Source: a virus. From it: a stretch of DNA of 42,403 nucleotides. A program made the translations under genes and the position numbers. Shown here piece after piece: positions 1 through 8,700 of the stretch (position 1 is its first letter; each line of letters begins with the position of its first letter). The stretch lies in IMG/VR virus record IMGVR_UViG_3300024473_000091, positions 1 to 42,403 of that record; one strand, 5' to 3'. The notes beneath the pieces are model-generated. The model saw only the letters and a list, made by a program, of their open reading frames with translations, was not told where the DNA came from and did no database searches.

Positions 1-459
1 GTTGCGGTTTTGAGTCGTAAGATTGCCAATACGCGCAAAACTTTTCTCCATCAAACTTCAGCCGCTCTCGTGAAGCAATATGACGGGATTGCGGTAGAAG
101 CGCTAAACGTGAGCAAAATGGTGCATACGACGATGGCGCGATCCATCCACGATGCATCCTGGAGCGCATGGTTTGAAATGTTGAAATACAAGGCTGCAAG
201 GGCTGGTGTTCAACTTATTGCCGTCAATCCACATAACACGTCACAACTCTGTTCCGGTTGCGGCGCAATTGTGCGGAAACGGTTGCAAGATCGCACGCAT
301 GCATGTTTGGAGTGTGGATTGGTTCTTGACAGGGACCACAATGCAGCGCTAAACATCCTTGATCGCGGTTTTTCGGGCGTAGTGGCCCGAAGGGAGGTTA
401 ACGTAGAACAGTGGTTCAAGCGTTCTCCTGAAAATATTAGTTTGGAGATTTCAAATTGA
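1..459 (+). CDS. tnpB: TnpB RNA-guided nuclease, C-terminal part (5' truncated by the window)
   Basis: The open frame runs from base 1 without a start, so only the C-terminal 152 residues are present. Seen here: the RuvC-II glutamate in VEALNV, a four-cysteine zinc finger (CSGCG ... CLECG) and the RuvC-III aspartate in LDRDHNAALN. The RuvC-I aspartate and the N-terminal wedge/REC part would lie upstream. TnpB proteins are RNA-guided DNA nucleases that keep IS200/IS605 elements in place by cutting empty sites. Compared with the copy at the other end, about 17 of 22 base differences are silent, which suggests selection on the protein. The TGA stop overlaps a TTG that opens a new frame into the flanking DNA. 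Confidence 0.85.
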   Translation, partial: VAVLSRKIANTRKTFLHQTSAALVKQYDGIAVEALNVSKMVHTTMARSIHDASWSAWFEMLKYKAARAGVQLIAVNPHNTSQLCSGCGAIVRKRLQDRTHACLECGLVLDRDHNAALNILDRGFSGVVARREVNVEQWFKRSPENISLEISN

Positions 460-468
460 GTCACTACC
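300..468 (+). ncRNA. Candidate omega RNA (guide scaffold) at the 3' end of tnpB
   Basis: In this family the guide RNA scaffold overlaps the 3' end of tnpB and ends at the element's right end, with the guide read from the flanking DNA. Here the tnpB 3' end holds a perfect 7-bp stem, TTCGGGC / GCCCGAA with a 6-nt loop (372-391), kept in both terminal copies, and a second imperfect hairpin at about 438-459. If correct, the guide would start at about 469. The 5' limit given is arbitrary; no RNA evidence is available. Confidence 0.3.
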
Positions 469-548
469 AAATATTAGATACAGCACATATTAATTTTATT
501 ACTCCTCGTGATGTTGCACTAACAACTGTACTGAAAAAGGTTAATTAA
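456..548 (+). other. 30-codon ORF fusing the IS right end to a remnant C-terminus of the interrupted gene
   Basis: A TTG overlapping the tnpB stop opens a frame (MSHYQILDTAH...) that continues into flanking DNA and stops at TAA just before the next gene. A GGAG sits 8 nt upstream of the TTG, inside the IS end. The part after MSHY looks like the 3' end of a coding sequence that the IS interrupted. Whether the short fusion is translated is unknown. The same TTG starts yeaH at 34505. Confidence 0.35.
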
Positions 549-549
549 A

Positions 550-858
550 ATGGCTCTTGAACTTCCCCCCGAACTCTTAGGTCTCCCCGCGATGCACGCT
601 CGCTTGGAAGAACGTGTGCGCGTGCTAGAGGATGACATGAATGAAATTAAAGCAGACTTAAAAGATTTTCGTGGCGATGTCTCAGAAAATTTCAATAAAG
701 TCAATACGTCTCTTAACAATGTAGTGATTGGTGCTCTTAATTCTATGCCTCAATGGGGCGCGCAATCACTTAAGACAAGCAATACTCTTACAGGTGCTTT
801 GGGCGGCATCGTAGGTGTGCTAATAATGATTGTGCTCTATCTCGTCCACGTCCGATAA
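550..858 (+). CDS. XhlA-like membrane protein with N-terminal coiled coil (lysis cassette)
   Basis: This 102-residue protein has a charged, coiled-coil-like N-terminal half (residues about 15-60, LEERVRVLEDDMNEIKADLK) and one hydrophobic segment at about 80-99 ending in a short basic tail. That layout matches the haemolysin XhlA family, which works with holins in phage and prophage lysis. ATG at 550 follows AAGG with 9-nt spacing. It begins a rightward cassette that includes a muramidase. Assignment rests on architecture and context, not on a conserved catalytic motif. Confidence 0.6.
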   Translation: MALELPPELLGLPAMHARLEERVRVLEDDMNEIKADLKDFRGDVSENFNKVNTSLNNVVIGALNSMPQWGAQSLKTSNTLTGALGGIVGVLIMIVLYLVHVR

Positions 859-862
859 ATAG

Positions 863-1225
863 GTGAAGGCGGTCTTGAAATCTGTTGATAAAATCCTTGA
901 TTTTACAACAAGAAGTTGGTTTGCCTTTTGGCTTACCACAAGTCTTTGCATTGGCTATGCTATTTGGAACACGGTAACAAAAGATGATTTTGATCCATAC
1001 CCCTTCATTTTCTTAACATTGTTGCTGACTTTTTTCTCATATCTGCAAAATATCATCATCATGACCATGCAGCGGCACAACGAAAAACTACAAGCGGTGC
1101 AAGAGGATTTGCAGCGGAAGCAAGCCCTTTACACCCTACATCTCATGGAAGTGGTTGCTGCACAAGTAGCCCTTCTACAACCCATCAAAGAAGTCTTAGT
1201 GGAGAAAAAGAAAAATGCAGATTAA
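863..1225 (+). CDS. Small membrane protein with two TM segments, DUF1003-like
   Basis: 120 residues starting at GTG 863, four bases after the previous stop. Two hydrophobic segments (about 17-36 and 47-68) flank a short acidic loop (TKDDFDPYPFIF), followed by a charged helical tail. The spacing and the PFIFLTLLL...QNIIIMTMQRHNEK pattern resemble DUF1003-type membrane proteins. Here it may act as a holin or holin partner, since it lies between the XhlA-like gene and the muramidase. It overlaps the muramidase by 11 nt. The start is uncertain because no clear Shine-Dalgarno is present. Confidence 0.55.
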   Translation: MKAVLKSVDKILDFTTRSWFAFWLTTSLCIGYAIWNTVTKDDFDPYPFIFLTLLLTFFSYLQNIIIMTMQRHNEKLQAVQEDLQRKQALYTLHLMEVVAAQVALLQPIKEVLVEKKKNAD

Positions 1226-1733
1226 TTGGCAAACGTGTCTGGATTTTACCCTGTTGGAAGAGGGGGGCTACGTGAACGACCCTCAAGACCCTGGAGGGCC
1301 AACAAATATGGGTATCACCTTTATGACTCTCTCTGATTGGCTGCACCGCACTTGCACGGTTGATGAGGTGAAAAACCTCACTCGCGCAACGGCTGCTGCT
1401 ATTTATCATCAAAATTATTGGCTTCCTGTCAACGGCAATAATTTGCCAGCAGGGGTGGATTTGATGGTATGGGATTTTGGCGTCAATGCTGGCCCACAAA
1501 CATCTGCGATGGAGTTACAGCGTATTGTAGGTGTGGCAGAGGACGGTGCAATCGGCCCCATCACACTTGCCGCCTGCTCTGCCTTCGCAAAGCAACGCGA
1601 TTTGCTTTCTGCTTTAGCAGATGCACATGATACTTACTACCAAAGCCTAGCCGATTTTGACATCTTTGGTGATGGCTGGATTGGCCGGGTTGATCGCTCT
1701 CTTATTGCTGCGGAGAAATTGCAGAATGCTTAA
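1215..1733 (+). CDS. Phage endolysin, GH108 N-acetylmuramidase
   Basis: 172 residues. The N-terminus carries the GH108 signature, a catalytic glutamate in EEGGYVNDPQDPGGPTNMG (about residues 15-33), followed by the C-terminal peptidoglycan-binding region typical of this family (VAEDGAIGPITL, about 113-124). The enzyme cleaves the MurNAc-GlcNAc bond. No signal peptide is visible, so export would need a holin, and candidates lie on both sides. ATG 1215 overlaps the end of the upstream gene. Length is normal for the family. Confidence 0.88.
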   Translation: MQINWQTCLDFTLLEEGGYVNDPQDPGGPTNMGITFMTLSDWLHRTCTVDEVKNLTRATAAAIYHQNYWLPVNGNNLPAGVDLMVWDFGVNAGPQTSAMELQRIVGVAEDGAIGPITLAACSAFAKQRDLLSALADAHDTYYQSLADFDIFGDGWIGRVDRSLIAAEKLQNA

Positions 1734-2484
1734 TAAATGCCTTGGTCGTAAACCGGCTGTTCACGATCCACGTACGGTAAAATTGACTGACTTGGCTCCG
1801 TCAATGCAGTACTATAATCCACTTCATGAATGTCTGCGTGCAAGTGAAGTGGCTACTTGGTTAATGGGCGACAATGATCGATATGGAGACTGCACAAGCG
1901 TTGGGATTGCTAATACGCTGCTCGCCCGATCAATTTTTGCAGGGCATACCAATCCGCCGACAACCGCTGATATTTTGAGTTTTTATGAGCGGTTTGGTTT
2001 TATTCCTGGAGACCCTGCAACAGACCAAGGTGCTACGCTGATTGAATGCATCCAGTCTTGGATGAGCCAAGGCTACCCAGTGCGCGGCACCGCGAATAAA
2101 CTGTTGGGTTATGCATCTATTGATCCGCATAATCCCACGCTTATGCATGCGGCAATTGAGATTTTTGGCGATGTGTATATTGGCGTTACTCTTGATGAAG
2201 CGCAGCAAACACAAACAACCTGGGATTATGTTGCTGGTTCTGCAACTTGGGGTGGACACTGCATTTCATGCAACGCATTTGATTCCAATGGCTTGTATCG
2301 TGTCACATCTTGGGCTGAATGGCTACCAGTGACCAAAAACTTTATGGATCAGCAATGTGATGAGGCGTACGTCCTACTTGATGCGGCATCCATCCGTAAG
2401 GGCCAAATGACGTTTAGCGATTGGAATATGGCTGCTTTGGAAGCAGCGATTAAATCGCTTGGTGGCCTTGACACGTCGCCCTAA
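1726..2484 (+). CDS. Papain-like cysteine peptidase-like phage protein
   Basis: 252 residues from ATG 1726, which overlaps the muramidase stop by 8 nt and has GGAG about 10 nt upstream; an earlier in-frame start would be buried in the muramidase. Residues DRYGDCTSVG (about 50) and a later GGHCISC (about 180), followed by SWAEW, look like the Cys, His and a third position of a papain-type fold. In the lysis cassette it could be a peptidoglycan endopeptidase or a protein-processing enzyme. The catalytic order fits C1/C39-like peptidases; the substrate is unknown. Confidence 0.5.
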   Translation: MLNKCLGRKPAVHDPRTVKLTDLAPSMQYYNPLHECLRASEVATWLMGDNDRYGDCTSVGIANTLLARSIFAGHTNPPTTADILSFYERFGFIPGDPATDQGATLIECIQSWMSQGYPVRGTANKLLGYASIDPHNPTLMHAAIEIFGDVYIGVTLDEAQQTQTTWDYVAGSATWGGHCISCNAFDSNGLYRVTSWAEWLPVTKNFMDQQCDEAYVLLDAASIRKGQMTFSDWNMAALEAAIKSLGGLDTSP

Positions 2485-2534
2485 AAACACTATACACACT
2501 ACGCTATCCTTTCCTCTTTTTTCGGAGTTAAACC

Positions 2535-2813
2535 GTGAATAAAATTGTTAAGTGGTTTTCGTCGCCTACATCTAAAGCCGGTGAAGTCGCCATCATTGGT
2601 GCTATTGGCTCTGCGACTGCAGGCACTATTTCGTGGATTCACGCGCTTCCGCTGATCGCTTACGGCGTTGTGCTTATTGTTCTGCCTGACAACACCGTGG
2701 CGGCTAAAGACGTTGAAAGCATCGTTACTGACGCCATCAATGCCATTGCGGCTGAGAAAGCTGGCGCAAATGTAGCGACTGGCACCGCCACTGTTCCTAC
2801 CACAAAGGCGTAA
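2535..2813 (+). CDS. Putative holin-like small membrane protein
   Basis: 92 residues from GTG 2535, with GGAG about 8 nt upstream. Two hydrophobic stretches (about 16-31 and 39-53) separated by a short turn (SWIHA) are followed by a polar, alanine-rich tail. Size, topology and position just after the muramidase and peptidase fit a phage holin, but holins share little sequence, so this is inference from context. Confidence 0.5.
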   Translation: MNKIVKWFSSPTSKAGEVAIIGAIGSATAGTISWIHALPLIAYGVVLIVLPDNTVAAKDVESIVTDAINAIAAEKAGANVATGTATVPTTKA

Positions 2814-2817
2814 TACC

Positions 2818-3300
2818 ATGAACCTCTCTCGACGCGCTGCCCTTGCGGCAGTTCCGGCTATTGGCGCAGCAGGCTTGCTTGCTGGTTGTGCCAATCTCAC
2901 TGCGGCACAAGTGACTGCACAAGTCGTTCAAGACGTGAACACGATTGCGGTAGGATTGAGTGCTGAAATCCCGGCTCTTCAGGCTTTGAGCATCCTTTCC
3001 TCTCCCGTAGCTACGGCTGCGACATCTTTGATTAGTGACATCAAAGTGGTTGCCGCTTCAGTGAGTAGCAGCCTGACTACAACTGCGGCGCAGCCGCTTG
3101 TGCTGAAGATTGAGGGTAACGTCAATGCTTTGGTGTCATTGCTTGCATCGTTTCCGCTGCCGTCACAAATCAGCCTTGTGCTAAAAGCGGCGGTGGTACT
3201 CTTGCCGGTGATTGAATCAGCCATTGGCCTTGCGGTCCCGGCTGCGGCATCACAAAGCATGACTCCCGCGCAAGCACGTCAAGTGCTTCTGAGTGCGTGA
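2818..3300 (+). CDS. Lipoprotein with Tat-like signal and lipobox
   Basis: 160 residues. The N-terminus has a twin arginine (SRRAALAA), a hydrophobic core and a lipobox, LLAGC, with the lipidated cysteine at about residue 24. The mature part is rich in Ala, Val, Ser and Leu and mostly helical-looking. It starts four bases after the previous stop. In a lysis cassette a lipoprotein could be an outer-membrane spanin subunit, but it is much longer than typical o-spanins and I see no clear partner. Function is not established. Confidence 0.6.
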   Translation: MNLSRRAALAAVPAIGAAGLLAGCANLTAAQVTAQVVQDVNTIAVGLSAEIPALQALSILSSPVATAATSLISDIKVVAASVSSSLTTTAAQPLVLKIEGNVNALVSLLASFPLPSQISLVLKAAVVLLPVIESAIGLAVPAAASQSMTPAQARQVLLSA

Positions 3301-3482
3301 TGAGCATCAATGAGGACATTTCGCATGCGGAAGCAAAAATTCTGTATGCTGAAATGGCCGCGTGGGGAGAAAAAACTGAAAGTAAGCGCCGCCATTGGCG
3401 TTTTGCTGGAGGCTTTCTCGCCATCTTTTTTGCTGTTGCAATTCCAATTTTCTTAGCTGGAGTAATCTACTGTGTCCACTGA
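3300..3482 (+). CDS. Small single-TM membrane protein
   Basis: 60 residues from ATG 3300, which overlaps the lipoprotein stop; a GTG lies one codon upstream. A charged N-terminal half (SHAEAKILYAEMAAWGEKTESKRR) is followed by one hydrophobic segment (about 38-58). Translation is probably coupled to the lipoprotein gene. The layout (soluble helix then TM, at the end of a lysis cassette) is compatible with an accessory holin or antiholin; I do not recognise a family. Confidence 0.5.
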   Translation: MSINEDISHAEAKILYAEMAAWGEKTESKRRHWRFAGGFLAIFFAVAIPIFLAGVIYCVH

Positions 3483-3636
3483 CCTAACTGCTAAACTGCG
3501 TCCGCATTTCCAAGCAATCCGCCGTGCCGTTGAAGCGATTGAAGGCTATGTTGACGAAAATCCTATGGTTCCGTTTGACGTGGATGAAGACGACGCTGAC
3601 GCACTGCGTTGGCTTGAGGACAATATTTTTGTTTGA
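3472..3636 (+). CDS. Small acidic hypothetical protein (54 aa)
   Basis: A GTG at 3472, preceded by GGAG about 9 nt upstream, opens a 54-codon frame overlapping the previous gene by 11 nt and ending in TGA. The product has a basic N-terminal helix and a very acidic C-terminus (DVDEDDADALRWLED). Overlap and ribosome-binding site argue that it is real. No family recognised. It is the last gene before the convergent inverted repeat. Confidence 0.5.
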   Translation: MSTDLTAKLRPHFQAIRRAVEAIEGYVDENPMVPFDVDEDDADALRWLEDNIFV

Positions 3637-3652
3637 CTAACCCCAAGTTGAT

Positions 3653-3710
3653 AAAGCCCTTTTGTGGTATAGTGTAAGAGCAACTTCTTTCACCACCTCA
3701 AAAGGGCTTT
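3653..3710. terminator. Large inverted repeat between convergent operons, probable bidirectional terminator
   Basis: A perfect 12-bp inverted repeat, AAAGCCCTTTTG (3653-3664) and its complement (3699-3710), with additional pairing GTGGT/ACCAC inside the loop. Each strand ends the second arm in GGGCTTT, giving a short T run. It lies exactly between the last rightward gene and the end of the leftward genes, where a two-way terminator is expected. Confidence 0.7.
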
Positions 3711-3798
3711 ACACATGGTTATCTCTCAAGCACTTGCTATACCTATCTTGGCGACAAATTTTCCCGATCCTTCTTGCTGCCAGTAGCGCAAAGATAAG

Positions 3799-4080
3799 TT
3801 ATTCCACTTCTTCCATATCCCCGAAATACAAAGCGGAAATACGCCCTGCAATACCACGTTGGAGAGAGTAAGAGTCTGGAATGGAGCGGACCTGCATCGT
3901 ATTGTCTGCCGTCTCCCACGCTATAAAGATCGTGATAGGGCAATCTTTTTTGCACTGCTCAAAGATTTGATTGATACGGCCTTCATAAATGTTTTCCGGC
4001 AATTTTTCTTCGCCAGTAACAACCCTTAATTTACTCTTGGCAGTAACATTGTCTTTTTTGGTATCGTCAACGATATTCAT
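3799..4080 (-). CDS. Hypothetical protein (93 aa)
   Basis: Last gene of the long leftward transcription unit. ATG at 4080 overlaps the metallophosphoesterase stop (ATGA), indicating translational coupling. The product is soluble with a charged N-terminus (DDTKKDNVTAKSK) and an acidic end (FGDMEEVE). No motif or family recognised. Confidence 0.6.
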   Translation of the reverse strand: MNIVDDTKKDNVTAKSKLRVVTGEEKLPENIYEGRINQIFEQCKKDCPITIFIAWETADNTMQVRSIPDSYSLQRGIAGRISALYFGDMEEVE

Positions 4081-5282
4081 TCGTATGTCCTTCCTGGTTT
4101 TTCAACGAAAATTTCATTAAAGTGAACAACCCCGTATTTAGGGTGGCTAAACCACATAACTTGTGATGGGGGGTTTGCACGATATCGCTCTCTACGTGCG
4201 TACTCGTCCCATCCTTTAAGAGCGCAATTCACGATAATGCCAGGAAGCAAGAGTGGTTGATGAAAATGCCCAATCACAAGCGTATCAAAATCACGGCCAA
4301 TGCTGGCAGAGGAGCGCCCTACCTTCTGTGCGCCACGCATGATAGGCCCGATAGCACCAATGATGCCATCGCCGCCCTTCACACCCAACTCATGCCCATG
4401 CATGAACATATATCGCCGCCCGTTCAACTCAGCAAGATATTCGCCTTCACCGGGAATGATAAAAGTGAAACGCTTATCTTCCTCAAACAAATCTTGCAAA
4501 TGCCCATAGATCAGCCAATCAAACGCTTGATAAGCCCCTAGTTTTCCTGGCGGGCGGTGAAAGAGTCGTCCGTGATTGCCAGGAGCACCAATCACAGTGA
4601 TCTTGCCAAAGAACTTTACCATTTCAAGAAGTGCAGCACGAAGCCATGTAGTTGCAGTTCTCATGGCTTGCAAAGGTGTCATGTCGTCGGTGGCCACTAA
4701 TTCTTGGTGCAGCCAGCCGCTTACAAAGTCGCCGCCTAGAAAAATGACACATCCGTTTGGTTTATGATGCCCAAGAACTTCTTTCGTCATCATCAACGAA
4801 TTGCGCACAAGCGTAATAACACGCTGCTCTGCAATCTCACGATTAAATGCATTGTATCCATGCATTTGTTTTGGATCAACCACTTCCCCAAGATGCCAAT
4901 CCGACCAATGGTAAATTGGTAGGCCCGGATGATCAGGTTTAGCCGCATGGTCAATAGCCCAATCAGGAAGCGGCGGCATCGTATCGCGAAGCGCAATTGC
5001 CGTGCGCTCTAATTCTTGCAAATGCGCCAAAGCAAGTTCTGATTCCTTGTTTTGTCGCGCAAGGCGCTCATTGCGGTATTTGAGCAATTGAAAGTCTGCG
5101 CGCTCTGACATAGACGGCTCTAGCACTTTATCTGTTTTGCCTGTCATTGCTGAAAGCACACGATGGCGCAGAGCGGAGCGGCTGATACCGGCACGCTTTG
5201 CTGCGCGTGCATATGCCCCTGTCTCGCCATTTTTCTTCACTTCATCATCGTACAGCTTTTTAGCTGTTTGGTTCATATCCAC
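4077..5282 (-). CDS. Calcineurin-like metallophosphoesterase with N-terminal helix-turn-helix-like region
   Basis: About 401 residues. All metal-binding motifs of the family are visible in order: DWHLGE (about 128), GGDFVSG, GAPGNHGR, MHGHE and GHFHQP. The N-terminus (TGAYARAAKRAGISRSALRHRV) looks like a small DNA-binding helix-turn-helix, followed by a charged coiled-coil stretch. Such phage enzymes hydrolyse phosphoesters of nucleotides or nucleic acids. I chose GTG 5282 because GAGG lies 7 nt upstream; ATG 5276 is two codons later. A longer frame reaches 5363 but runs into the upstream gene. It lies downstream of the portal and glycosyltransferase genes. Confidence 0.8.
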   Translation of the reverse strand: MDMNQTAKKLYDDEVKKNGETGAYARAAKRAGISRSALRHRVLSAMTGKTDKVLEPSMSERADFQLLKYRNERLARQNKESELALAHLQELERTAIALRDTMPPLPDWAIDHAAKPDHPGLPIYHWSDWHLGEVVDPKQMHGYNAFNREIAEQRVITLVRNSLMMTKEVLGHHKPNGCVIFLGGDFVSGWLHQELVATDDMTPLQAMRTATTWLRAALLEMVKFFGKITVIGAPGNHGRLFHRPPGKLGAYQAFDWLIYGHLQDLFEEDKRFTFIIPGEGEYLAELNGRRYMFMHGHELGVKGGDGIIGAIGPIMRGAQKVGRSSASIGRDFDTLVIGHFHQPLLLPGIIVNCALKGWDEYARRERYRANPPSQVMWFSHPKYGVVHFNEIFVEKPGRTYE

Positions 5283-5325
5283 GAAAACACCTCGTTGAAG
5301 TTGATTAACTCGCCTAACAGAAAAA

Positions 5326-5754
5326 TTATGGTTTGTCAAGGTCTGCAAGCAGATCCACGCCACTTACCATATGCCACTTGCGAAACCACCAACCAAGCGT
5401 CGTAACGATGCCTCGGTTGATCCACCAATTACGCGAGAACGTCTTTTTTTGCGTATTCAAGTGCTGCGTTGTACGCCAAACCCAAGCCAAAAACGGGCCT
5501 TTTTCTGGATGTTTTTGCACCAGATATGACAACTCGCTGTAGGTATCACGCTTAACCGTGGCTAACAGCAAATCCTCATACAACTTTCCGCGCTGTTTGC
5601 ACTCTTTGCATTGGCAAGTCCATATATGGAGTTCGTGGCCATCGGTAAAGTCTGTATAGATGGCTGCTGCATCTCGCTCTACCTCACACAAAGTACAATG
5701 GCAGTGCTGATCTAACTCATCATAATTAAAGTGATTAAGACTGGGCCGCGTCAT
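5326..5754 (-). CDS. Cysteine-rich, probably zinc-binding hypothetical protein
   Basis: 142 residues. The N-terminal half has CHCTLCEVE and CQCKECKQRG, two CxC-x2-C clusters suited to bind zinc; the C-terminal half is rich in Trp, Arg and Lys. It overlaps the glycosyltransferase stop by 20 nt. No family recognised; a nucleic-acid or protein-binding role is only inferred from the zinc-like motifs. Confidence 0.65.
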   Translation of the reverse strand: MTRPSLNHFNYDELDQHCHCTLCEVERDAAAIYTDFTDGHELHIWTCQCKECKQRGKLYEDLLLATVKRDTYSELSYLVQKHPEKGPFLAWVWRTTQHLNTQKKTFSRNWWINRGIVTTLGWWFRKWHMVSGVDLLADLDKP

Positions 5755-8700
5755 CTAAGTTCATCTTTGTAGCCGATGCCCACAAGAACGCCTTAATTGG
5801 GTCTGGCAGCATTTCTTCTTTCGGTGCAGGGATAGGATTGTATTCAACCACTAAACCATATTCCTCAAGTTGTTGAAGATGAGGTAGAATACCATAAGTG
5901 CCTTCACCAATACCATGCAAAATCACTTTTGTAATGCCTAGCAATTGGCACACAAAAAGTAGGTCTGCTGGAGGATCGCGAGTATCCATAACATTCACGC
6001 GGTCCATACGCGGATAATTCATAGCCATTTGATGCCCATTAAGGGAGGCACAATACGGCAAATATCCTTCCGCATAATACCAAAGAGCGATTTCATGGTT
6101 TCCGTTCACCACCAATACCCGCTCACGCATCTCATCTTCAGCACCAATGATCTTAGGCGGTTGGCCGCTGATTTGATCCAAGTTAGGCGTAAATGCAAGA
6201 TTCTTGTTCCAATATGGATCAACAAAACTGCCATGTCGTGCAACCAAAGCCGCTTCATCTGCACGTAACGCTTCTGCATCATGCTCTTGTTTCCAACGCG
6301 ATTTTGTTTGTGCTTCGTGATGCAAAACTAAGATATGCGCAACAGTCACGTTCACATAGTTTTTTTGCATCAGGCGCAGACACAAATCCACATCATTGTA
6401 GTCACGAGGGAAAGTTTTAGCATCCATACCGTTCATTTCAGTATAAACACTTTTGCGAATAACCATGCACGCGCCTGAGACCGCTGCCCATTCAGAAGCA
6501 AGCACTCCGCGCCCAACTGTTCCAGGGTTTTGAATATGGTTGCGCTGGAAAGCGTGGATCGCTTTTGTCGGGAACGGCGCATCCATGTTAATCATAGTGC
6601 CACACTGCTGCACAGTGCCGTCAGCATAGATGAGGCGAGGGCCAACCGCCCCTACCCACGGCCTCAAGGCTGCGCCACAAAGGTCATTCAGCCACGCCGA
6701 TTCAATGATTTGCGTATCATCATTCAAGAAGCACAGTAATTCACCTTTGGCTAACTCTGCACCTTTGTTGTTTGCAGCCGCATAATTGAACGGGCCTGTA
6801 TTTGCAACCAGCGTTACGCGGTCTTTATGCTTAACGTCGCGTAGTGCGTTCTTCTTCCAACCATTATCCAAAACAATGATTTCGTAGTTGCCGTAAAGAG
6901 TTGTATCCACCAAAGAGTTGATACACTGCCCAAGTTGTTCAGGATTATCACGAGTCTGAATGATAATACTGGCAAGCGGCAATTCTTTAGGCATAAGATA
7001 GCGCACCATATTGAAAGAAGGGCTTAGCGGGTGAGGCTGCATTGCCGCAGCTTGATTAGTGGCTTTCAGATGGTCAAGCACAGCCTTGCGTCCTGTCGGA
7101 TAAGCATATGGTTTAGCGTTCACAGAACCCGCCGCAGAACTATCTGATTGTCTCCAATGATATAGCACTTGCTGAATATGGTGGATTTTGCTGCGATCAA
7201 TCGGAAAGCCGCATGTAGCCGGTAGATAGCGCAATACCATATCCCAATCTTGCGATCCATGCGTACCAAGCACGTAGCCGCCTAATTCTTTCACCTTATC
7301 AAGTCGATAGGCGCTCAGATGCGTCACATAGTTTTGCGCCAACAGCAAATCATAATTGAAGTCAGGCGCAAAATACGGGTCAATCAGATTGCCTTCCGGC
7401 GAGATTTTATCGCAGTCGCTATAGATGAATTGCAGATCAGGTTTTTCCACAATCGTTTTAGCGACTGCATACAGAGCATAATCTTCAATCGTGTCGTCAT
7501 TATCTAGGCATATCATCCATTCGCCAGAGGCCATCTCAATAGCATCATTGCTGGCGGCGCAGATATGGCCATTTTCGTCACGGCGTTTGATCTTAATCCG
7601 TGGATCGCGCTCTGCGGCAAAATTGATTTCACCCCATACAGCCGGGTTAGTGCTGGCGTCGTCAACGATCAACAATTCCCAATGTGGATAAATTTGCGCC
7701 TCTACAGAAGCAATTGCCTCACGAAATGCCTCTAAATCGGGGTTATATACGGGCATGATGATGCTAAAAGTAGGAAGAGTTTTCCAGTCTTTTAGTTCTT
7801 CCTTGACGCGATCTTTATCGTTAGGCGACAAAGAGGCAAACACTTGAAACCAATCTTGATACGCTTTTGACGTGGCAGGGTGTTTGTACTGCTCACGGTT
7901 GAGCATCAATTCAATACTTTGTGCTGCAAATGCGACTTGCTCATGATGTTTGAATCGAGACAGTTCTTGCGTGAAGACAGGATTCCATGCCTGAGATGCG
8001 CGAACCGCTTCTTCGTTTTCACCATCGTCATGATGCTTTAACGCATGGGCAAATACGCCAGGGGCGAGAACCGCGCTAAACCCCGCCTCTGTCGCTCGTG
8101 CGCCCCAATCAAGCAGTGCAACAGCCCTGCTGCCAAACCGCTTCATATCTGGTGCGCCAATAGCAGCGAGTACCGCTGCACGCAAAACCACCGCAGAACC
8201 AATTGGGTAGGGAACGACGATGCTTTCCGTGTTTGCGCAAGTCTCTGCGGCCACACGAATCGCACTTACAACATCATTTTGAAGGGGAACAAATTGGCCT
8301 TGAACGGGATACAAGCCATCATTGGTAAAAGCAGAGGCGCTACCAACACCCATAGCAGCCGTTTTTTCAGCAAGTGCCGTAGCATCTTCTGCACGCATTT
8401 GCGTATCAGGTGCAAGCCAAAGCACGTCTGCTGTTGGATAAGTAAGCGCTTCTTCAAATGAATTGGCAGAAGTATAACCTTCTACTTCTCCGCCAACAAT
8501 GAGCAAACCGTCACTTACCGGCTGAGATGACGGAAGATGAAATGTTTTCTTAGGCGGCGTAAATGCGTTCGCCAATTTCTGAACATGCGTTTCAGCCTTA
8601 TGATGAGTGTTGATCTCTGCATAAAGTTTCTCTCCTTGCTCTTCTAAGGCAGAGGGGTTGCGCAATGCTTCTCGCACCGCCGTTTCCCACACATGCGGCA

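Larger units (their letters stand above)
1..468 (+). mobile_element. Right-hand end of an IS200/IS605-type tnpB element, cut by the window edge
   Basis: This segment is the 3' part of a TnpB-type insertion sequence. It is matched in inverted orientation by 41936-42403; I count about 22 mismatches over 468 bases (about 95% identity). The shared sequence stops abruptly after the GTCACTACC that follows the tnpB stop, so the element's right end is there or a few bases earlier. An imperfect stem (TTAGTTTG / CAAATTGA) just before the end resembles the hairpins at IS605-family right ends. The left end and any tnpA lie outside the window. Confidence 0.7.

Noticed and set aside
3662-3871. Plus-strand ORF of 69 codons over the convergent region
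   Set aside because: It runs through the terminator hairpin and the antisense of a coupled gene, and has no ribosome-binding site or recognisable product.
4077-5363. Longer start of the metallophosphoesterase at 5363
   Set aside because: It would overlap the upstream Cys-rich gene by 38 nt and lacks a ribosome-binding site, whereas GTG 5282 has GAGG at good spacing.
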